A DNA stretch of 64,000 nucleotides from Paenibacillus piscarius (GTDB taxonomy: Bacteria; Bacillota; Bacilli; Paenibacillales; Paenibacillaceae): contig NZ_JAIEUI010000009.1 of the NCBI RefSeq assembly GCF_022234545.1, forward strand, positions 62,001 to 126,000, written 5' to 3'. A model generated the notes under the pieces. It had not been told where the DNA came from and did no database searches. It saw nothing but the letters and a program-made list of their open reading frames with translations. A program made the position numbers and the translations under genes. Positions within the stretch are counted from its first letter, which is position 1; the number at the start of each line of letters is the position of its first letter. This document shows positions 8,867 to 17,125 of the stretch, one piece after another.

Positions 8867-9251
8867 GATGTAAGTGAAAAAGCGAATACATTGGGCAGGC
8901 GCGGATCGAATGTGCGGAATGTAATCGAAAAACCGATTACATTGGGCCAGCACGTGGCGTGTGACCGGAATATAATCGAAAAACCGATTACATTGGGCTG
9001 GCGCGGGGCGTGTGACCAGAATGTAATCGAAAAACCGATTACATTGGGCTGGTGCGGGGTGTGTGAGTGGAATGTAATCGAAAAACCGATTACATTGGGC
9101 CAGCGCGGGGCGTGTGACCAGAATGTAATCGAAAAACCGATTACATTGGGCCAGCGCGGGGCGTGTGACCGGAATGTAATCGAAAAACCGATTACATTGG
9201 GCTGGTGCGGGGCGAATGGCCGGAATGTATGCGAAAATCCGAATACAATCG
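8867..9251. repeat. Tandem array of 51-bp palindrome-containing repeats (array 1)
   Basis: Head-to-tail units start at 8867, 8918, 8969, 9020, 9071, 9122, 9173 and 9224, exactly 51 bp apart; the first and last are degenerate. Each core unit has inverted arms TGTAATCG and CGATTACA separated by AAAAAC, then a GC-rich spacer of the type TTGGGCTGGCGCGGGGCG. The palindrome is almost invariant in the six central units (one G-to-A change in the unit at 8969). The spacer varies, mainly by C/T and G/A transitions. Because 51 is a multiple of three, both strands stay open as 17-residue repeats, but spacer changes are mostly amino-acid-changing, so I read this as non-coding. A related array is at 60758-60940. 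Confidence 0.93.
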
Positions 9252-9304
9252 CTGCTGCTGCGTTGAGGGATGGGTGCAATGCTCTACCGTCCGTAACTTT
9301 TTAG

Positions 9305-9486
9305 GGAAATCCTGCAAGAAGTGCAACAATGCTGCGTAATAGAAGAGACCTATGCTGAAATCTTGCATGAAATGCAACAAAGCCAGCGCTAGCATGCTCT
9401 AATCCCCGGAATTCCTGCAAATGATGCAACAATGTACCCTAGCCAGTAACAATTTTTAGAGAAATCTTGCAAGAAGTGCAACAATC
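9305..9486. repeat. Four dispersed TGCA-type inverted repeats
   Basis: Four copies of a ~26-bp element lie at about 9305-9330, 9355-9381, 9408-9434 and 9459-9486. The shared pattern is GAAATCYTGCA, five variable bases, then TGCAACAAT; the copy at 9363 is the clean inverted repeat TTGCAT-GAA-ATGCAA. A fifth copy is at about 33778-33806. Spacing between copies is irregular (about 50 bp), unlike the 51-bp array just before. No credible gene is seen in 9252-9685. Confidence 0.75.
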
Positions 9487-9685
9487 TACCCACCATATAA
9501 GCGGTCGGTGATAGAAGACTCTCATAAACTGGCGAGCGGTAGGATGAGCAACGCTATGAAAGCATCCTTCACATTTGCCATCTGTATGGAGCTGGAGGGT
9601 CCCGGCGGGATGTAGACATGTACACACCAGGGAGATTTTGATAGAATCAGAGGGACCTGAGCTTCATGAAGAGGAGGATTTGACT

Positions 9686-10684
9686 ATGGCAGAAGATAAC
9701 GCTTACAAGGTAAAATGGGGCATTCTCAGCACAGGCTGGATCGCCCATCAATTCGCTACAGATCTGGCCCATGCCAGCAACGGGGTGGCTTATGCAGTCG
9801 GCTCGCGCTCGCAGGAGAGCGCCGATAGGTTCGCAGCGGATCACGGGATTCCTGTGGCATATGCCACCTACGAGGAGCTGGTCAACGATCCTGAAGTGGA
9901 CGCCATCTATATCGGAACGCCGCATCCGTTCCACCGGGAGAACGCGCTGCTCGCGCTGCGTGCAGGCAAGGCTGTGCTGTGCGAGAAGCCTTTTACCGTG
10001 AACAGCGGGGAGCTGGAGGAGGTAGTCGCCTATGCCCGGGAGCATAAGCTGTTCCTGATGGAAGCGATGTGGAGCCGGTATATTCCGGCCCATGTGAAGG
10101 TGAGGGAATGGCTGGCCGCCGGGCGGATCGGCGAGGTGAAGCTGGTGAAGGCAGACCTTGGGTTCCGCTCCGAATGGAAACCGGAAGGACGTCTATTGAA
10201 TCCGGCCCTCGGCGGGGGAGCGCTGCTGGATGTCGGCATCTATCCGGTCTCCTTCACTTCGATGGTCCTCGGCCCCCAGCCTGAGTCTATCTCCAGCACG
10301 GTTCATATCGGAGAGACCGGTGTGGATGAGCACTTCTCGCTGCTGTTGTCCTACGGGAATGGCGTAGCTGCTTCACTTAACGCAGGTATCCGCCTGAATC
10401 TGGACGATGAAGCTTATATCTATGGAACGGAAGGCCGTATCGTGGTCAATGGTACCCTGGTTAATCCGAAATCGGCCGAGCTCTACGTGAACGGCGAATT
10501 GGCGGAGAAGTTCGAGGATGACCGCGATTCGGTCGGATATTGCTTCGAGGCGGAAGAGGTAGGCCGTTGTATTCAGGCCGGACTTACCGAGAGCCCGGTG
10601 ATGCCGCTGGATGAATCCGTCGCCCTGATGAAGCTGCTGGATGAAGTCCGGGCGCAGTGGGGACTGAAGTACCCCGGCGAATAA
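9686..10684 (+). CDS. Gfo/Idh/MocA-family NAD(P)-dependent oxidoreductase
   Basis: 332 residues from the ATG at 9686 (GAGGAGG eight bases upstream). The N-terminal Rossmann domain has WGILSTGWIAHQF (residues 11-23) and the DAIYIGTPHPFH segment. The family Glu-Lys-Pro motif is at 100-102 (CEKPFTVNSGE). The C-terminal alpha/beta domain carries the GGGALLDVGIYPV segment near 177-189, which corresponds to the conserved substrate-site motif. Members oxidise or reduce sugars, inositols or related diols with NAD(P). The closest general type is the dihydrodiol-dehydrogenase/glucose-fructose-oxidoreductase group; the substrate cannot be named. The next gene starts 40 bp downstream, suggesting co-transcription. 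Confidence 0.88.
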   Translation: MAEDNAYKVKWGILSTGWIAHQFATDLAHASNGVAYAVGSRSQESADRFAADHGIPVAYATYEELVNDPEVDAIYIGTPHPFHRENALLALRAGKAVLCEKPFTVNSGELEEVVAYAREHKLFLMEAMWSRYIPAHVKVREWLAAGRIGEVKLVKADLGFRSEWKPEGRLLNPALGGGALLDVGIYPVSFTSMVLGPQPESISSTVHIGETGVDEHFSLLLSYGNGVAASLNAGIRLNLDDEAYIYGTEGRIVVNGTLVNPKSAELYVNGELAEKFEDDRDSVGYCFEAEEVGRCIQAGLTESPVMPLDESVALMKLLDEVRAQWGLKYPGE

Positions 10685-10724
10685 GGGCAGGAGGGAAGGA
10701 AGCTTCCGGAAAGGGGGAGTCCAA

Positions 10725-11648
10725 GTGACATTGACGATGGACCGTTATCAGGGCTGCCTGCAGGGGCTGGCCGCCGGGGATGCGCTGGGAACAACCGTGG
10801 AATTCCAGGCGCCAGGAACCTTCAAGCCAATGACCGATATGGTCGGCGGCGGGGTATTTGGTCTGCAGCCGGGGCAGTGGACGGACGACACGTCCATGGC
10901 GCTCTGCCTGGCGGAGAGCCTGCTTGCAATGCAGGCCTTCGATCCGGCGGATCAGATGCAGCGGTATGTGAAGTGGTACCGCGAGGGAGCGCTGAGCAGT
11001 ACAGGCCGGTGCTTCGATATCGGCAACGCGACGCGTGAAGCGCTGCACCGGTATGAAGCCGGCGGTGAGGCTTACAGCGGTTCAGAGGACCCGTTCTCTG
11101 CCGGGAACGGGTCGATTATGCGGCTGGCACCGGTGGTGATGTACTATGCGGAGCAGCCTGCCGAGGCGATCCGCTATGCGGCGATGAGCTCAAGAACGAC
11201 GCACGGGGCTGCCGAGTGTCTGGCTGCCTGCCGACTGCTCGCCGCGTATATCCTTGCGGGGCTGCACGGCTGGAGCAAGCAGGAGCTGACGGCGCCGGAA
11301 GCTTTTCGCGAATGGCTGGATGAGGATGTCCTTACACCGCATATGCTTAACATCCAGCAAGGCTCCTACAAGCTGAAGGAGCCGCCGCAGATTCAAGGCT
11401 CGGGCTATGTTGTGGAATCCCTGGAAGCGGCGCTGTGGGCATTCCATAAGTCCGCGAGCTTCGAGGAGGGCGCGCTGCTCGCCGTCAATCTAGGCAATGA
11501 CGCCGACACCACCGGAGCCATCTACGGCCAGATCGCCGGAGCCTACTATGGCCTCAGCGGCATCCCGGCCGAATGGAGCCGCAAGCTGGCAATGCGTGAG
11601 CTGATCAGCGACTACGCGGGGCGGCTGTTTACAGAGCGGGTGCAGTAA
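10725..11648 (+). CDS. ADP-ribosylglycohydrolase-family protein
   Basis: 307 residues from a GTG at 10725 behind an AAGGGGGAG ribosome binding site. The dinuclear-metal motifs of the family are clear: GLAAGDALG near residue 14, QWTDDTSMALCLAESL at 51-66, an AGNGSIMRLAP motif near 125, and GNDADTTGAIYGQIAGAYYG near 255. The family (DraG/ARH type) removes ADP-ribose from proteins or small molecules, or hydrolyses related N- or O-glycosides. It is probably co-transcribed with the oxidoreductase gene upstream. A terminator follows at 11669-11709. No ADP-ribosyltransferase partner is nearby, so the physiological substrate stays open. Confidence 0.9.
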   Translation: MTLTMDRYQGCLQGLAAGDALGTTVEFQAPGTFKPMTDMVGGGVFGLQPGQWTDDTSMALCLAESLLAMQAFDPADQMQRYVKWYREGALSSTGRCFDIGNATREALHRYEAGGEAYSGSEDPFSAGNGSIMRLAPVVMYYAEQPAEAIRYAAMSSRTTHGAAECLAACRLLAAYILAGLHGWSKQELTAPEAFREWLDEDVLTPHMLNIQQGSYKLKEPPQIQGSGYVVESLEAALWAFHKSASFEEGALLAVNLGNDADTTGAIYGQIAGAYYGLSGIPAEWSRKLAMRELISDYAGRLFTERVQ

Positions 11649-11668
11649 GCGGAAATTAGTTGTGTGAG

Positions 11669-11709
11669 ATAGGCTGGGTGCGTTTGTTGAGCGCTCCAGC
11701 CTATTTTTC
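11669..11709 (+). terminator. Rho-independent terminator after the ADP-ribosylglycohydrolase gene
   Basis: Arms ATAGGCTGG and CCAGCCTAT around an 18-base loop, followed by TTTTTC. It ends the two-gene unit that starts at 9686. Confidence 0.82.
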
Positions 11710-12165
11710 GTGCAGAGCATCTGTACAACTAAATTTGCCGGGAACGGTTACTAATTGAGGGATTGAGCTACTTTAGATGTACGAAATGCAATTAAACGGA
11801 TATTCGGCGGTACATCAGAGGATATAGCTGTACAGACTGCATTTAAGCTAATCGCTTGGAACTAGAATGTACCTTAATGGGGCAGGAGTGATGATATCAG
11901 GCAGATTTTGCAGCATCCATCGCCGACTTCTACGCTTGAATTGAACGCCGCTGATTGTATTTCCTGCAACAGAAAACTCATATTTGACCGTAACCATAAA
12001 ACATACTATCCCTCCAGGTTGAACAGAACCGCCTAAAACTTGAAGTTTTTTAGGAAATCTCCGGTGGCGGACGGCAAAGTGCGCGCGCTAAGATGAAAGC
12101 ACAGCAGCCCGGTAATTACGCCGGGTTAAGCCACTAAGAGCATTATTTTAAACGGAGGTTATCGC
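11710..12165. other. Intergenic region with degenerate TGTAC-type repeats, leader of the glycan locus
   Basis: No gene is seen. Two related stretches, TGTACGAAATGCAATTAA (about 11778) and TGTACAGACTGCATTTAA (about 11831), look like copies of a short dispersed element; similar TTGTAC-rich sequence recurs at 61000-61180. Nearer the gene there is a small stem, CCCGG-TAATTACG-CCGGG (about 12110), and the CGGAGG ribosome binding site for the ATG at 12166. The promoter was not located with confidence. Confidence 0.5.
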
Positions 12166-14070
12166 ATGAGCATGGAACAAGCCGGTTCACTTAGAGGCAT
12201 CGCCAATATGGAACGTTTTGATCTGCTGCCGCTGCTGCGGGACGGCGTGCAGGTGCATTATGAGGGGAGCATCGACAAGCAGGGCTACAATGCCGACTGG
12301 GATTGGTGGCTGTACCGGGAAGGGGAGGAGTGGGTTATTTTTGACTGTGACGGCCCGGGGTGCATTTATAATTTTGTTCAGCACAGATATCCCGACAGCC
12401 CAGAGCCGACGTTCCGCTTCTACTTCGATCATGAGCGGGAGCCGCGGTTCGTGATTAAGCCGTCAGAGTTCGGCAGCAAAGCGCCGTTCCTGAAGCCGCT
12501 GGCGGACGCCTACCTGGGACCGGAGGACGGGGGGCGGGGCCCGATCCGGGTCGTGCGCAGCTTTGTGCCGATGCCGTTCGTCGGGTCGTGCAGAATTACC
12601 TCGGATATCCGGCTGAAGGGTGCGGGGAAGGGTGACGGGGGCTGGGGTCATGTCGTGTATCATACCTACAGCTCAGCGGAAGACATCGTAACGTTCACGG
12701 GAAAAGAAGACTACAGCCGCCTGACGGCCATGTGGAGCGCGGCCGGAACAGATCCGAAGCCGGACGCCGTTAGTGAATCCCGGCTGCACCAGGAACTCGT
12801 GCTTGAACCCGGCGCAGCGGCCATCGTACTGAACGAAACGGCACAGGGCAGCGTTGCTTCCATTCAGGCCATACCGGAGGCGTTTACCCCGGAATTGCTC
12901 GCCGATGTCTGGATAAGGGCAACCTGGGATGGGCATGAGCGCCCGGATATCGATTGTCCAATTGGTATTTTGTTCGGCAACGAGCTGGGGCAGAACCCGG
13001 TTGGCGTGCTGTCCCACGGGATTACGGGGGACGGGCGGGGATATAACTATTTTGCCATGCCATATTGGGAGAGCGCCGTGATTGAGCTGGTCAACAAAGG
13101 TCAGCAGACAGTCACGTTCAAGGAGTGGGAAATCCGGGTCACACAGGAGCGGAATCCGCTCTATCAGCGCGGCCAGACCGGTTACTTCCGCTCTTCGGAG
13201 TACTACAGCCGTAAGGCGTCTCCGGGCAAAGACAGCATCATCGGCCGGCTTAAGGGTCGCGGGCATCTGGTGGCAGGCCATGTGACCGGATATACGCGGA
13301 GGCCCGGGATGATCAGCTGCGAGGGCGATGTGCGGGTGCATATTGACGGCAGCTCTACCCCGCAGGTGGAGAGTGACGGCTCCGAGAGCTGGGTCTGCTA
13401 CGGCTGGGGCTTCCCGACGCCGCCTGAGAGCAATCCTGCAAGCGCCTATGACGGCTTGCCCGACAATCCCTGGTCCATGGTCCGGCTGTGCAGCGGGGAC
13501 TGGTATCCGTTCCAGACGGAGCTTGTCTTCGGGATTGAAGCCGGGGAGTTTAACAACCAGTATCTGGAGCATTCGGGAGCGCTGCTGTATTACGGCGTAG
13601 ATGAACCGGGCATGGTGCTGACGGATGAGCTCGACATCGGCAGCAAGGCGTCGGAGGGCGTGCATGAGTATAAGAGCGAAGGCAGCCGGGGCTACTACAC
13701 GCTGGAAAGCTATTACGAAGGCGACGAGGATGATGTCGTTATCGCCGACACCGGGCATGAAACGGAAGGCGCTAGTGAGTTCACCGTGACGGTGCACGAA
13801 GACAACCGCGGCGTCAGGCTGCGGCGCAGAAGCGATCAGATGACCGGGCGGCAGAAGGCGGACGTCTTGGTGGACGGCGTCAAGGTCGAAGAACGAAGCT
13901 GGTATTATCCGGACCGCAACCCGTACAAACGCTGGCTGGAGGATGAATTCGATATCCCGGAGAAGTATACGGCCGGCAAAAGGCATCTGCGCATCCGGCT
14001 GGAATTCGTCCAGGAAGGCGAAGCCAGGGTCTGGAACGAATTCAGGTACCGGGTGTACTCGATGCTGTAG
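12166..14070 (+). CDS. GH172 (DUF2961) glycoside hydrolase
   Basis: 634 residues with a CGGAGG ribosome binding site. The DUF2961 core runs through most of the protein: an N-terminal WDWWLYREGEEWVIFDCDGPG strand region, FRFYFDHEREP, the PMPFVGSCRI segment near 125, and the diagnostic GRGYNYFAMPYWESAVIEL near residue 290. The C-terminal half is a second jelly-roll. GH172 includes difructose-anhydride enzymes and exo-alpha-D-arabinofuranosidases, acting on furanosides. No signal peptide is seen, so it probably acts in the cytoplasm on imported oligosaccharides. It is the first gene of a block with a GH140-like gene and a two-component system; the next gene starts 25 bp downstream. The precise substrate cannot be read from sequence. 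Confidence 0.82.
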   Translation: MSMEQAGSLRGIANMERFDLLPLLRDGVQVHYEGSIDKQGYNADWDWWLYREGEEWVIFDCDGPGCIYNFVQHRYPDSPEPTFRFYFDHEREPRFVIKPSEFGSKAPFLKPLADAYLGPEDGGRGPIRVVRSFVPMPFVGSCRITSDIRLKGAGKGDGGWGHVVYHTYSSAEDIVTFTGKEDYSRLTAMWSAAGTDPKPDAVSESRLHQELVLEPGAAAIVLNETAQGSVASIQAIPEAFTPELLADVWIRATWDGHERPDIDCPIGILFGNELGQNPVGVLSHGITGDGRGYNYFAMPYWESAVIELVNKGQQTVTFKEWEIRVTQERNPLYQRGQTGYFRSSEYYSRKASPGKDSIIGRLKGRGHLVAGHVTGYTRRPGMISCEGDVRVHIDGSSTPQVESDGSESWVCYGWGFPTPPESNPASAYDGLPDNPWSMVRLCSGDWYPFQTELVFGIEAGEFNNQYLEHSGALLYYGVDEPGMVLTDELDIGSKASEGVHEYKSEGSRGYYTLESYYEGDEDDVVIADTGHETEGASEFTVTVHEDNRGVRLRRRSDQMTGRQKADVLVDGVKVEERSWYYPDRNPYKRWLEDEFDIPEKYTAGKRHLRIRLEFVQEGEARVWNEFRYRVYSML

Positions 14071-14095
14071 ACCATACAAGGGGCGTGACGAGGAG

Positions 14096-15499
14096 ATGGA
14101 ACACACGAACTTAAGCAACGAGTCTGAGTCTGATTTAAAAAATGCTTCGCTAACGCGCACGGAGCCCGGCAGCGGCATACACGGACTGAACCCGCTGCGG
14201 GTCTCCGCGAACCGCCGCTACCTGGAAACGGCGGACGGCGCTCCGTTCTTCTGGCTCGGGGACACCGCCTGGGAGCTGTTCCACCGGCTGAGCCGCGAGG
14301 ATGCGGAGCTGTATTTGCAGACCCGCGCCGGGCAGGGGTTCACGGTCATACAGGCGGTGCTGCTCGCCGAGTTCGCGGGAGTCACAACCGGCAATGCCTA
14401 TGGGCGGCTGCCACTCGGTATGGATGACGAAGGCCTGCCCGATCCGCTTCGCCCTGATCTGGACGGCCCTTATTCCTACTGGGACCACGTGGATTACATC
14501 CTCGACACCGCAGAACAGCTAGGACTGTACATCGCCCTTCTGCCCACCTGGGGCGACAAGTTCAACCGGATCGGCGGCAAGGGGCCGGAAATTTTCACGG
14601 CGGATAACGCGGCCGCTTACGGCAGATGGCTTGGGGACAGGTACAAGACCCGGGCCAACGTGATCTGGGTGCTGGGGGGCGACCGGACGCTGTCCACAAG
14701 CCGCCATTTCAATGTGGTGAACGGGATGGCCCGGGGGCTGAAGGAAGGCGGAGCGGAGCAGCTCATGACCTTCCACCCCAAAGGGGCGGAATCCTCGTCG
14801 CACCATCTGCATGACGAGCATTGGCTGGACTTCAATATGATCCAGTCGGGGCACGGAGAACGGGAGATCACCAATTACGCCAGAGTGCAGAGTGACTACG
14901 CCAGGGAGCCCGTCAAGCCGACAGTCGATGCCGAGCCCTGCTATGAGGATATTCCGGTCGGTTTTAATGAAGAGAACGGCTATTTCGACGCAGCCGACGT
15001 CCGCCGGGCCGCTTATTACGCGATGTTATCCGGCGCGTTCGGCCACACCTACGGCCATCATTCGGTATGGTCAATGTGCGAAGGCCGGCATGACCCCGCC
15101 GGGTTCACGGAGCCCGGTGCCTTCTTCATCATGTCCTGGCGCGAGGCGCTCCGCCGTCCGGGCGCGGAGCAGATGCGGCATCTCCGCAGGCTGCTGGAGC
15201 CTCATCTCGGAAGCGGGCTCGTCCCGAATCAGGCGCTAATTGCTGCTAACTTTGGCGGCGCCAACTATATGACTGCTGCACAAACTTCTACAACCGCTTT
15301 CATTTATTGTCCGAACGGCTTGTATGTCGATGCCGCCATGGGTTATATTGAGGGCAAGGAAGCCGTGGCCTCCTGGTACTCTCCCAGGGAAGGGTTGATA
15401 ATCCCGGGGGAACGGGTGCCGAACGAAGGTATACAACGCTTTGCTGCCCCGAACAGCGGAAGAGGAAATGACTGGGTACTCATACTAGAGGGGGTCTGA
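14096..15499 (+). CDS. DUF4038 / GH140-type apiosidase-like glycoside hydrolase
   Basis: 467 residues from the ATG at 14096; the GAGGAG just before it is close, so the start is moderately sure. The (beta/alpha)8 DUF4038 domain starts with GLNPLRVSANRRYLETADGA followed by PFFWLGDTAWELFHRLSRED, typical of the family. Likely catalytic residues are the Asp in NVIWVLGGD near 195 and the Glu in VDAEPCYE near 283, matching the Asp/Glu pair of the characterised GH140 apiosidase. A short C-terminal beta domain (IYCPNGLYVDAAMG onward) is the usual collagen-binding-like tail. No secretion signal is visible. GH140 releases terminal apiose; relatives with other specificity exist. Sits between the GH172 gene and the regulator gene, 3 bp from the latter. 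Confidence 0.8.
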   Translation: MEHTNLSNESESDLKNASLTRTEPGSGIHGLNPLRVSANRRYLETADGAPFFWLGDTAWELFHRLSREDAELYLQTRAGQGFTVIQAVLLAEFAGVTTGNAYGRLPLGMDDEGLPDPLRPDLDGPYSYWDHVDYILDTAEQLGLYIALLPTWGDKFNRIGGKGPEIFTADNAAAYGRWLGDRYKTRANVIWVLGGDRTLSTSRHFNVVNGMARGLKEGGAEQLMTFHPKGAESSSHHLHDEHWLDFNMIQSGHGEREITNYARVQSDYAREPVKPTVDAEPCYEDIPVGFNEENGYFDAADVRRAAYYAMLSGAFGHTYGHHSVWSMCEGRHDPAGFTEPGAFFIMSWREALRRPGAEQMRHLRRLLEPHLGSGLVPNQALIAANFGGANYMTAAQTSTTAFIYCPNGLYVDAAMGYIEGKEAVASWYSPREGLIIPGERVPNEGIQRFAAPNSGRGNDWVLILEGV

Positions 15500-15502
15500 G
15501 GC

Positions 15503-17125
15503 ATGTATAAGGTGATGATCGTCGAGGATGAAATGCTCGTTCGGATCGGGCTTAAGAATTCGGTCGAATGGAGCAAATTCGATTTGGAAGTTACTGCCGA
15601 TTTTCCGGATGGCCAGGCTGCTTGGGATTACTACGAGCGCGAGAAGCCCGATGTGGTCATTACCGATATTTGTATGCCCAAGATGGACGGCATGGAGCTG
15701 ATTGCCAATATACGCAAGACCGACAAGGACACGCGGGTCGTCGTACTGTCCTGTCTGGAGGAATTCGAGCTGGCGCGCAAGGCGCTGGCTCTTGACGTCT
15801 CCAGCTATATATTGAAGCTGACGATGACCGAGCAGGAGATCGAGGATGTGCTGCGGCGGGTCAGGGAGGAGCTGGACCGCCAGGAGGACCGGAGCGGCGG
15901 ACGGGAGGAGCCCGGCGTATCCTTATCCAGCCTGGAGCTGGTGAAGGAGAAAATGTTCAAGGATTTCCTGTTCTACCGGATCTTCTCGGCGCAGGAATTC
16001 GGCCGCTTCGCCGAGCAGAGCGGGCTGAGATTGTCCCCGGTGCGGCTCGCGGTCTGCGTGATGGAAGTGGACCGCTATGCGCTGCTTAAGGAGCGCTTCC
16101 GCGACGAGCACGGCCATCTGGTGAAGATGTCCCTGCTCAATATGCTAGGCGAGATTCTGTCTGCCCACCGCAGAGGGGAAGCGTTCCAGATCAACGACCG
16201 GCATTATGCGCTCGTGTTGCCTTTTGCCGACATGCTGTCCGAGCAGGCGATCGTCAAGGAGATCGGGAGCATTCTCGGTCATATCCAGGAGATGCTCTCC
16301 CTGTATTTCAACAGCTCGGTATCGTTCGGCATCAGCGGCATCCGCGGCGGCTACGAGGCGCTGCCGAAGCTGTACGCCGAAGCGCAGCACGCGCTGGAGC
16401 ACAAATTCATCTCCGGACCTGGACTGCATCACCGCGGCAGCCGGCGTCCCGACCCGGCAGGCGTGCGGACCCGGCTTGCTCAGCTGCGGAATAACGCCTC
16501 CATCCGCGAGCTGCTCTCGCCGCTGAAGCAGAAGGAATACGACGCCTATCTGGATGTGTTCGGGCGGGAGATCGAAGGGGACCGGAAGACGCTGGAGATG
16601 ATGTTATTCCAGTTCGTCCAGTGGATCAGCACCAATCTGTACGATGACAGCCATAACGAACAGACGCTGCTGATCAGCATCACCGAGAACCTGGAGGACT
16701 GCGATACGCTGCCCGATATGCTGGACGAGGTAAATGTATATATCGAGACGCTGGCCGAACATATTAGTAACCGCTTACAGATGAGCGATGAGATTACACG
16801 GGCCATCCAATACATCAAACGCCACTACACGGAAAATATCAGCCTGCAAAACGTTGCCGACCATGTCGGCCTGAGCTTCAGCTATTTAAGCAATCTGTTC
16901 CGTAAAGAACTGCAGATTTCCTATATCGATTATTTGAACCGTTACCGGATCGAGCGGGCGAAGGAGCTGCTGGCCGGGAGCCAGCTGAAGTCGTCCGATG
17001 TCGCCGTCCAGGTCGGTTTTTCCCCGGAATATACGTATTTCAGCAAAGTGTTCAAGAAAATAACGGGCCTTGGCCCGAATGAATACCGCAGACAGCTGCT
17101 GTCCGGGCCGAAGAGGAGAGCATGA
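15503..17125 (+). CDS. YesN-type response regulator with AraC DNA-binding domain
   Basis: 540 residues. The receiver domain has EDE at residues 8-10 and phosphoacceptor Asp55 in DVVITDICMPKMDGME; the usual K-P pair is replaced by ILKLTMT near 108. A central ~280-residue helical/GGDEF-like linker follows, as in other YesN regulators. The C-terminal AraC helix-turn-helix pair (about 430-535) includes NVADHVGLSFSYLSNLFRKE and the GFSPEYTYFSKVFKKITG signature. It is expected to activate the neighbouring transport and hydrolase genes when its kinase senses extracellular sugar. The stop codon overlaps the start of the kinase gene (ATGA). Confidence 0.93.
   Translation: MYKVMIVEDEMLVRIGLKNSVEWSKFDLEVTADFPDGQAAWDYYEREKPDVVITDICMPKMDGMELIANIRKTDKDTRVVVLSCLEEFELARKALALDVSSYILKLTMTEQEIEDVLRRVREELDRQEDRSGGREEPGVSLSSLELVKEKMFKDFLFYRIFSAQEFGRFAEQSGLRLSPVRLAVCVMEVDRYALLKERFRDEHGHLVKMSLLNMLGEILSAHRRGEAFQINDRHYALVLPFADMLSEQAIVKEIGSILGHIQEMLSLYFNSSVSFGISGIRGGYEALPKLYAEAQHALEHKFISGPGLHHRGSRRPDPAGVRTRLAQLRNNASIRELLSPLKQKEYDAYLDVFGREIEGDRKTLEMMLFQFVQWISTNLYDDSHNEQTLLISITENLEDCDTLPDMLDEVNVYIETLAEHISNRLQMSDEITRAIQYIKRHYTENISLQNVADHVGLSFSYLSNLFRKELQISYIDYLNRYRIERAKELLAGSQLKSSDVAVQVGFSPEYTYFSKVFKKITGLGPNEYRRQLLSGPKRRA

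Noticed and set aside
8867..9251. CRISPR-like look of array 1 (palindromic repeats at regular spacing)
   Set aside because: The spacers are homologous to each other, repeats are too short and no cas genes are near; it is a plain tandem repeat. The same holds for arrays 2 and 3.
8777..9304. 175-residue open frame through array 1 (and a 178-residue one on the other strand)
   Set aside because: Open only because 51 is divisible by three; variation is mostly amino-acid-changing, there is no ribosome binding site, and both strands are open equally.
12673..14178. 501-residue minus-strand open frame
   Set aside because: Antisense of the GH172 gene; no ribosome binding site or recognisable domain.
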